IMG/VR virus record: IMGVR_UViG_3300010354_000394
Location: 1-29,973 of that record
DNA: 29,973 nt
From: a virus
Direction: 5' to 3' (one strand)
The translations under genes were made by a program, and so were the position numbers. Below the pieces are notes generated by a model, which worked only from the letters and a program-made list of their open reading frames with translations, was not told the DNA's origin and ran no database searches. Positions 24,526 to 29,973 of this stretch are shown piece by piece. Positions within the stretch are counted from its first letter, which is position 1; each line of letters opens with the position of its first letter.

Positions 24526-24729
24526 TTATGTTGATGGAAAATCAGGTGGAGTTTTTCCTAAAGGACGATAAAAAATATCTTCAGTAGACTCATACCAATC
24601 ACCAACTCCTGCTACAAATTCAGTGTCTTGTTTTAAGTAGTCGTGTGGGAAAGGATATGTGTAAGGTGTTGTTCCATCCCATTCTATATTATCAATTACA
24701 TAATTGTCTTTTATTACAAACCATTTCAT
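24526..24729 (-). CDS. Small tail-fibre-associated protein, function unknown
   Basis: 67 residues from ATG 24729-24727. The sequence MKWFVIKDNYVIDNIEWDG followed by a Pro/Tyr-rich segment, a GDWYES turn and the ending FYRPLGKTPPDFPS follows a pattern common in small phage proteins found next to fibres: a strand of VI-x-N-x-V-x-N-x-I-x-WDG, then 'G-D-x-Y', then F-x-P-P. These proteins often sit beside or at the end of tail fibre or fibre-assembly genes. It lies directly after the glycine-rich adhesin gene. A part in adhesin attachment or folding is a reasonable guess, without direct evidence. Confidence 0.65.
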   Translation of the reverse strand: MKWFVIKDNYVIDNIEWDGTTPYTYPFPHDYLKQDTEFVAGVGDWYESTEDIFYRPLGKTPPDFPST

Positions 24730-24740
24730 ATATTTTATTT

Positions 24741-25844
24741 TTAATAGTACTCTAATATTGCTAAATAACCACCACTACCACTTCCTCCATTTCCTCCATT
24801 TTGGTTTATAGCACCTCCTCCACCAGAAGCACCACACCCAAAACCACTAGCGTTACCACCATTTCCTCCAGCTATAGTTCCTGCTAAATCACCACTACCC
24901 CCACCATGGCCTGCAGTACCAAAACCGTAACTAGAAGTAATTGTAGCACTTCCTGAAAATGAAAGTAATGAAATAAGACTAACAAGATTGTTAACTCCAT
25001 TACTACCTGAGTTAGGAGATACTCCTCCACGACCAGGTACACCTGAAGTGTATAATGTTCCATTAATTAAATATATTCCTGATCCTGATGCTCCATTATT
25101 AGTTGCAGCTGCTGTTACTGTACCACCAGCTCCTCCTCCTCCACAACAAACAAATCCATTTCTAGCATGGTAATTAGTTACTACAGAATTTTGTACATAT
25201 GTTGGAACACGTGCTACTCCGGTTTGATTATTTCCTCCTCCTATTCCTGTTATACGAAATGGACCTTTTAAAAGAGGAACATTTCCTACTGTTGAAGCTC
25301 CACCAAAGGCACTACCATTAGTACTAATAGACCCACCTCCTCCTCCAGCACCTCCTGCAGCTATTATATATGTTACTGATGCTGAAATTAATGTTGTTGC
25401 TGTTCCACTACTACCAACTGTACCAGCTCCGGCAGATGTAGTTCTACCTGCTCCTCCATTAGTTCCTGCAGATATAGTTATGGTGTACGTACCAGCAGGA
25501 ATTAAACTTGCTGTATAAAATACAATTGATGCTGCTGCACCAGCCCCTCCTGCTCCTCCACCTCCCCATAAACCAGATGTATTTCTAGCACCACCACCAC
25601 CACCTCCACCTGCTCCTACAGCTGCAATTTTGACATATTTAACATCTGAAGGTTTAGTCCAAGTACCACTACTAGTATATTCTCGTAGTATAAAATATCC
25701 TTTTGATTCAGTTAAATTGTATTCAGTACCGGTAGTGTTTTTAAAAAAAATACTACTTTGAGTAACATATAACAATCCTCCAGCACTGGGAGTAGCAGGA
25801 GCAGATTGTGTAACTTGATAAATTGTATTTAAAAACTTAGGCAT
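24741..25844 (-). CDS. Glycine-rich adhesin-like tail protein (PGII type)
   Basis: 367 residues. The first 50 residues (MPKFLNTIYQVTQSAPATPS, then LYVTQSSIFFKNTTGTEYNLT) match the N-terminal module of the next two fibre genes upstream. From about residue 60 the protein has a strand-rich entry (TWTKPSDVKYVKIAAVGAG), long Gly runs and repeated GGxGG segments, closing with GGSGSGGYLAILEYY. Such polyglycine-II bundles form the receptor-binding tip in T2/T6 gp38-type adhesins and similar proteins. No catalytic motif is seen. Start is ATG 25844-25842, five bases after its paralogue stops. A host-receptor role is inferred from fold and neighbourhood. Confidence 0.75.
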   Translation of the reverse strand: MPKFLNTIYQVTQSAPATPSAGGLLYVTQSSIFFKNTTGTEYNLTESKGYFILREYTSSGTWTKPSDVKYVKIAAVGAGGGGGGGARNTSGLWGGGGAGGAGAAASIVFYTASLIPAGTYTITISAGTNGGAGRTTSAGAGTVGSSGTATTLISASVTYIIAAGGAGGGGGSISTNGSAFGGASTVGNVPLLKGPFRITGIGGGNNQTGVARVPTYVQNSVVTNYHARNGFVCCGGGGAGGTVTAAATNNGASGSGIYLINGTLYTSGVPGRGGVSPNSGSNGVNNLVSLISLLSFSGSATITSSYGFGTAGHGGGSGDLAGTIAGGNGGNASGFGCGASGGGGAINQNGGNGGSGSGGYLAILEYY

Positions 25845-25849
25845 ATTGT

Positions 25850-26986
25850 TTAATAAAATTCAGTAATGATACATAAACCTGAAGAACCAGATCCTCCGTT
25901 TCCTCCGGATACACTTACTGTTAAAGAATAAGCATGACCACCACCTCCCCCTCCAGCACCGTATAATCCTCCATTACTACCATTTCCTCCATTGATACTA
26001 CCACTTGCAGCACCTCCACCATTACCTCCTCCTCCTAGTCCATATAATGTAGTACTTCCGGTAATTTGTAGAAGTGTTGTTATCATATTGTCTGTTGGTG
26101 CTGTAGCATTTTGACCACCACTGCCACTTCCAGGATTTCCTCCATTGTTTACAATTGTGTTAAACTGATACCCAGATGATCCTTTAGAGCCAGAATAAAA
26201 AACGGTTTGAAATCCACCTCCATATCCTCCACCTCCACCACCTCTTCCTTTTTGAACATCTAAAGATGCAGCAGAATTTTCTTGAGATGAAGAAATACTC
26301 TGAGGATTAACATCAAAAATAGTAGGAGCATGAGTAACAGCTACATCATAAGCAACTCTAGCAGCTGCCTGGCAGCCATTAATAGCATATGGTGGTCCTG
26401 CAGGAGTACATGATATTGCATATCCACCAGCAACTGTATTAGGAGTAATAGTAAGATTACCTTTTCCTCCAACACCACCTTTTGCTATTACTAAACTACC
26501 AAAAGAAGTATCTCCTCCATCAGAACCAGAATTAGTAGTAATAGTAGTACTTGTTGATCCAACTCCTCCTGCTCCACCTGCTCCTACAGTAACAGTATAA
26601 CTATTAGCTAACATGCTACCATCAAACGTTGCCCATACAATTGCTCCTCCTCCACCACCACTAGCGGGTGCTGTGTTAGATGCTCTTCTCATAGCACCTC
26701 CACCTCCTCCTCCAGCACCAACACAACATATTTCAGCAAATTTTAAACCAACTGGTTTATTCCAAGTATAAGTTTGTGTTGTTCCGTCTCCTATAGCTGA
26801 ACCAGTGTAATATAGAATACTTATACGACCACGACCTGGGGTTGAAATATCAACTTCTGTGCCTGATGAATTTTTAAAAAAGAATTTATTACTTCCACTA
26901 GCATATACAACTCCAAAACCTGAGTTTGGTGTTCCAGGTGCAGATCCTGTAGTTGATAATTGTAAACTTTTTAATATTTGACTCAT
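25850..26986 (-). CDS. Glycine-rich adhesin-like tail protein (PGII type), paralogue
   Basis: 378 residues, beginning MSQILKSLQLSTTGSAPGTP and then YASGSNKFFFKNSSGTEVDIS, the same N-terminal module as its neighbours. A strand-rich entry (YTWNKPVGLKFAEICCVGAG) leads into Gly runs and GGxGG repeats, ending GGSGSSGLCIITEFY, which aligns with the end of the neighbouring adhesin. The central loops differ strongly from the neighbour's, with a Pro/Asn-rich insertion near residues 200-250. It starts nine bases after the orphan module gene. The two proteins are likely alternative or cooperating receptor-binding tips; which is exposed is unknown. Confidence 0.75.
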   Translation of the reverse strand: MSQILKSLQLSTTGSAPGTPNSGFGVVYASGSNKFFFKNSSGTEVDISTPGRGRISILYYTGSAIGDGTTQTYTWNKPVGLKFAEICCVGAGGGGGGAMRRASNTAPASGGGGGAIVWATFDGSMLANSYTVTVGAGGAGGVGSTSTTITTNSGSDGGDTSFGSLVIAKGGVGGKGNLTITPNTVAGGYAISCTPAGPPYAINGCQAAARVAYDVAVTHAPTIFDVNPQSISSSQENSAASLDVQKGRGGGGGGYGGGFQTVFYSGSKGSSGYQFNTIVNNGGNPGSGSGGQNATAPTDNMITTLLQITGSTTLYGLGGGGNGGGAASGSINGGNGSNGGLYGAGGGGGGHAYSLTVSVSGGNGGSGSSGLCIITEFY

Positions 26987-26995
26987 AACAGTTTT

Positions 26996-27142
26996 TTATG
27001 GTGTTAATTTTGCTTGCGTTCCATCGGAAAATTTTACGTATAAAAATCCATCTGTATTCATGTATAAAGTAACAAATCCACTGCTAGGTGTTTCTATTGA
27101 CCCAGTAGCAATAAATTGTATTTCTGTTAAAAACTTAGGCAT
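26996..27142 (-). CDS. 48-residue orphan fibre N-terminal module
   Basis: A short complete gene, ATG 27142-27140 to TAA 26998-26996. The protein begins MPKFLTEIQFIATGSIETPS and continues GFVTLYMNTDGFLYVKFSDG, ending TQAKLTP. It matches over its whole length the first 50 residues of both downstream glycine-rich proteins: MP-x-FL start, TGS/TQS, TP-S-G, LY, a KxSxGT turn and a final LT. Its start overlaps the fibre stop by one base (TAATG), so it is probably translated by coupling. It could be a trimerising collar or attachment subunit, or the remnant of a third adhesin gene that lost its C-terminus. Confidence 0.75.
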   Translation of the reverse strand: MPKFLTEIQFIATGSIETPSSGFVTLYMNTDGFLYVKFSDGTQAKLTP

Positions 27143-29973
27143 TATACTGATATATATACTACATATTGATTCACTGCTGACACTGGATTTGCAAACACTA
27201 CTTGTACGCTGTTAGCATCTGGTCTTCTGATATCAGGATATACTGTCTCATAGTTAGTGAAGTTCTCATAAACTGTTACGTGCAAATTCCTTGTGTTAAA
27301 GTTGTGCGTTATAGTGTAACTTGCATTTGTTCCGTCTCCAATTATAGAAGAGGTTGAGTTATATGGGTATGTTAAAGCATAGCTTGCTGTTGTTGCATAA
27401 GATGCACTTAAAGCAAGATTTGTACTTGTAAATATTGATCCCGTTACATACGAAGCGCTTTGAGCCCAACTTGATGTAGCAAGTACCGATCCTGCACCTC
27501 CTGATACAATTAAACTACCAGAGAGTATTGACACATCACCTGAACTACTTACAATCAGTCTTGTAAATCCATAACCTGCATCTCCAGTTCCTGTTCTTAA
27601 ATTTATATTTGTAGTAGGAGCAGCAGTTCTTGTGCTAATATTAAGGTCTACAGCAGAGTAAGGAAACCAGTTGTTTGCTTGCATGGTAGTAGCATACACT
27701 TCACTACCAACAGCAGATATATTACCATTAACAACTAACTTTTGTGTTAAATTAGATAAACCAGCTGCATTATTAGTATAACCAATACCTACGTTACCAT
27801 CAGATCTAACAATGAAAGCAGTACTATCTGGGGTAGTGTCATCTTCTACAACAAGGGCTGATCCAGTTCCAGTTTGTGTTATTCTTAAAGCTGCACTAGT
27901 TACTAGTGATGAACTTGCTTCTATTATAAGCCCAATTTCTTGACTACTTGAAATATGTAATGAAGCAGATGGAGTTGTTATTCCTATACCCACATTTCCA
28001 CTAGAACTTACAAACATTCTAGTAGATCCATTAGTTTCAAAAGCTAAATCTTGTGTATCATTAGTCCCTAAAATAGCTGTTGCTCCAAAGCTATTACCGT
28101 TTTGTAAAAAAGTATTGGGTACAAAACTTGACGTTATGGCATAAGATGCGCTTAGAGCAGGATTTGTGCTATCAAATGTTGAGCCGGTAACATATGAGGC
28201 AGTACCTAATAAGCTACCTGTAATTCCACTAAAGTTGTTGCTGCTTCCTGATACTAATAGCGATCCGGTTATGACTGCATTACCTACATACGGAAATCCA
28301 GCTCCACTTCCTCCTCCACCTCCAGAACCAAATCCACTTGCTGCTGCAGAAGCAGATATAAATATTGGATCTATGTAAGATGCTGTTGTAGCATATGAGG
28401 CGCTTAAAGCGTAGGAGCTTGATACACTGTATGAAGAACTTACGGAGTATGAACTTGACTCGGCATAGCTGCTCGATACGCTATATGAAGAAGAGAGTGT
28501 ATATGAAGCGCTTAAAGCATAACTACTACTTACACTATAAGAGGATGTAAGTGCGTACGAAGCACTCAAAGCAGGATTGCTTTCTATAAAAATAGATCCC
28601 GTCACGTATGAGGCAGTTCCAAGTAAACTACCTGTGAACCCTCCATTGATAGTAGTTAAGCTACCAGTTAATCCGTAGCTGCCCGTTAATTGTTTACTGT
28701 TAATCCAAACAGAAGAGCTTTTGATTAACAAATCACCACTAGTAGAGGATGTATCTTTTATGTTATGTAAATCTCCAAGATTATTACGAAAATCCGGTCT
28801 TATAAAAATACTACCATTGTTGTTATCTGCTTTTATAACAATAGCAAGTTGTATTTTTAAGTTTGGAGAAGTTGGTTCGATGTTTGTTAAACCGCCAGCA
28901 GTAGTCGGTGATGCGTATAATATTGTACCATCATTCCAAGTTTCACCATAGTTAACTCCATCAGTTTGTATACCTCTTAATAAACCAAACTCATATACAT
29001 ACCCATCAGCACCGTCTGCTATATCTTCTGCGGCTATACCAATTGTATAGTGATGTGCAATTGTTCCGTTGGCAATCATGTAGGCTCCAGTTATACGACC
29101 AGAGGATCCTAATGTGCCTGATGCTCTAATGACTTTACCTTTTGATAAGGTAGCACCAGTTTGATTTTTTATATAGTAAAGGTTATCTAAGCCAGTTTTT
29201 AGCATTACTGAGTTAGGTCCAGCCAAATCTAAATTTAATGTACCGTAGTCAGCATCCCAGTGCACTCTACCTTGAAGATGTGCAGGTGATGAGCTTGAAA
29301 CAAAGTCTATATACTGCACAGAAGATATATACGACTGTGTTAACAACAATGAACCAGTTACTTGTACGTTTTGTGTTAGTGGATTCACATATGAAGCTGT
29401 GCTTGCATGTGAGCTTGATAACGCGTAAGATGCTGATAGTGCTGGATTTGTTGAGGTGTATATTGATCCAGTTACATAGGAAGCAGTCACTGCCCAACTT
29501 GAGGTTCCGTAATATGAAACTCCATTTGTATTTGAACCAGTAAACAATCCACTAAAAAATCCAGACCCAGTTCCTATAAAAGAGCCAGTTGCTGACCCAG
29601 TGAGAAATCCAATAAGATTTCCGTCAAAGTTACCAGATCCGGTACCAAAAAACGATCCAGTTAAAGACCCTGTGACTGTCCCTATAAGCTGTCCGTCGTA
29701 GTTTCCTGAGCTTGTTCCTATAAAAGAGCCTGATAGTGATCCGGTTAAGTTTGCATAGTTCGCAACTAACGATCCAGTTACTAATAACGAACCAGTTATA
29801 TTAAAGGATCCAGTTGTTTGTCCAACTCCAACTAAATTCCAAGATCCAGTTATATTATTAGATCCGGTTACATTACTAACTCCTATTGTAGTGAGACTAC
29901 CAGATATAGTAGCTGAACCAGTGGTAGTTTGTGTTCCTATTACTTGTAAGCTGCTGGATATAATGGCTGAGCC
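27142..29973 (-). CDS. Large repetitive tail fibre protein, N-terminus beyond the window
   Basis: The frame is open from the stop at 27142-27144 to the end of the window (943 residues visible) with no stop codon, so the gene starts beyond position 29973. From N to C: TGS-type short repeats, three 24-residue repeats (29533-29748), four dispersed ASYVTGS...NPALSASYA modules, a globular domain near residues 230-380 (AEDIADGADGYVYEFGLLRG, then TILYASPTTAGGLT), an 11-copy hexapeptide tract (28369-28566), two NVGIG-type elements as found in many phage fibres, and a C-terminal strand domain (IGDGTNASYTITHNFNTRNL and VTVYENFTNY). No S74 chaperone domain is seen. It is probably a long or side tail fibre, with receptor contact near the C-terminus. 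Confidence 0.85.
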   Translation of the reverse strand, partial: GSAIISSSLQVIGTQTTTGSATISGSLTTIGVSNVTGSNNITGSWNLVGVGQTTGSFNITGSLLVTGSLVANYANLTGSLSGSFIGTSSGNYDGQLIGTVTGSLTGSFFGTGSGNFDGNLIGFLTGSATGSFIGTGSGFFSGLFTGSNTNGVSYYGTSSWAVTASYVTGSIYTSTNPALSASYALSSSHASTASYVNPLTQNVQVTGSLLLTQSYISSVQYIDFVSSSSPAHLQGRVHWDADYGTLNLDLAGPNSVMLKTGLDNLYYIKNQTGATLSKGKVIRASGTLGSSGRITGAYMIANGTIAHHYTIGIAAEDIADGADGYVYEFGLLRGIQTDGVNYGETWNDGTILYASPTTAGGLTNIEPTSPNLKIQLAIVIKADNNNGSIFIRPDFRNNLGDLHNIKDTSSTSGDLLIKSSSVWINSKQLTGSYGLTGSLTTINGGFTGSLLGTASYVTGSIFIESNPALSASYALTSSYSVSSSYALSASYTLSSSYSVSSSYAESSSYSVSSSYSVSSSYALSASYATTASYIDPIFISASAAASGFGSGGGGGSGAGFPYVGNAVITGSLLVSGSSNNFSGITGSLLGTASYVTGSTFDSTNPALSASYAITSSFVPNTFLQNGNSFGATAILGTNDTQDLAFETNGSTRMFVSSSGNVGIGITTPSASLHISSSQEIGLIIEASSSLVTSAALRITQTGTGSALVVEDDTTPDSTAFIVRSDGNVGIGYTNNAAGLSNLTQKLVVNGNISAVGSEVYATTMQANNWFPYSAVDLNISTRTAAPTTNINLRTGTGDAGYGFTRLIVSSSGDVSILSGSLIVSGGAGSVLATSSWAQSASYVTGSIFTSTNLALSASYATTASYALTYPYNSTSSIIGDGTNASYTITHNFNTRNLHVTVYENFTNYETVYPDIRRPDANSVQVVFANPVSAVNQYVVYISV
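28369..28566 (-). repeat. Eleven-unit hexapeptide tract in the tail fibre
   Basis: Eleven consecutive 18-base units encode (S/T)-(S/A)-S-Y-x-x, with x-x being AL, SV, TL, AE, AT or ID. The Ser-Tyr pair is kept in all units while the codons vary, so selection acts on the protein. The strict six-residue period suggests a regular fibrous fold. Confidence 0.9.
29533..29748 (-). repeat. Three tandem 24-residue repeats in the tail fibre
   Basis: Three 72-base units encode the pattern (L/V)TGS-x2-GSF-x-GT-x-SG-x2, then DG-x-LIG in the first two copies. The third copy has lost the DG and LIG elements. They lie in a longer TGS-rich stretch running to the window edge, in which TGS recurs about every 6-8 residues. 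Confidence 0.85.

Noticed and set aside
24741-26986. Glycine-rich genes as collagen-like or cell-wall proteins
   Set aside because: The GGxGG pattern lacks the strict G-x-y period of collagen, and the tail-fibre neighbourhood and strand-rich entry fit PGII adhesins better.
29267-29497. 76-residue minus-strand open frame inside the fibre gene
   Set aside because: It lies in another frame of the same strand as the long fibre, which is repeat-supported; Cys/Ile-rich content is not protein-like for this region.
29238-29543. 101-residue plus-strand open frame over the fibre gene
   Set aside because: Complementary to the repeat-rich fibre coding sequence; its residues reflect the reversed repeat codons.

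Overview
The window is about 30 kb of an AT-rich, tightly packed genome of a tailed phage with a contractile tail (a distant T4-like myovirus). Every supported gene lies on the minus strand, so transcription runs from position 29973 towards 1. Neighbouring genes are separated by a few bases or overlap by one (TAATG junctions at 27142, 12483 and 10159). I saw no tRNA, CRISPR array, insertion sequence or plus-strand gene, and no gene-free stretch longer than 100 bases. No start codon that I checked has a Shine-Dalgarno sequence; upstream regions are simply A/T-rich. This fits a Bacteroidota-type host, but that is inference only.

In transcription order the layout is as follows. 29973-24209 is the tail-fibre and adhesin module: a large repeat-rich fibre cut by the window edge, a 48-residue orphan adaptor-like protein, two glycine-rich adhesin-like proteins that share an N-terminal module with the orphan, and two small proteins. 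24145-17244 is the tail core: two tandem paralogous sheath proteins, the tail tube, a T4 gp26-like tail assembly protein and a 96-residue unknown. 17240-7196 holds the tape measure and the baseplate or hub genes: a 1585-residue tape measure with two sets of internal repeats, a 774-residue tail protein, a LysM-like/gp53-like protein, a hub protein and a 200-residue unknown. 7183-1 is replication and nucleotide metabolism: a small family A DNA polymerase-like protein, two small unknowns, gp32-like SSB, UvsX/RecA recombinase, a FEN-type 5'-3' exonuclease, a gp41/DnaB-like helicase and the first 271 residues of a B12-dependent ribonucleotide reductase.

The most notable observation is between tube and tape measure. 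The gp26-like reading frame stops just after a T7 run, and a second frame, open across that run, adds 66 residues resembling the downstream half of a tail assembly chaperone. This looks like a programmed +1 (or -2) frameshift, the counterpart of lambda G/GT and P2 E/E'. The gene is bracketed by two intrinsic terminators with almost the same stem sequence, each followed by an AT-rich candidate promoter.

Other points are a hybrid replisome (T4-type helicase, recombinase and SSB with a Pol I-type palm protein instead of a family B polymerase in this window), a gp32 homologue without any cysteine, duplicated sheath genes, and a shared N-terminal module on three consecutive fibre genes.
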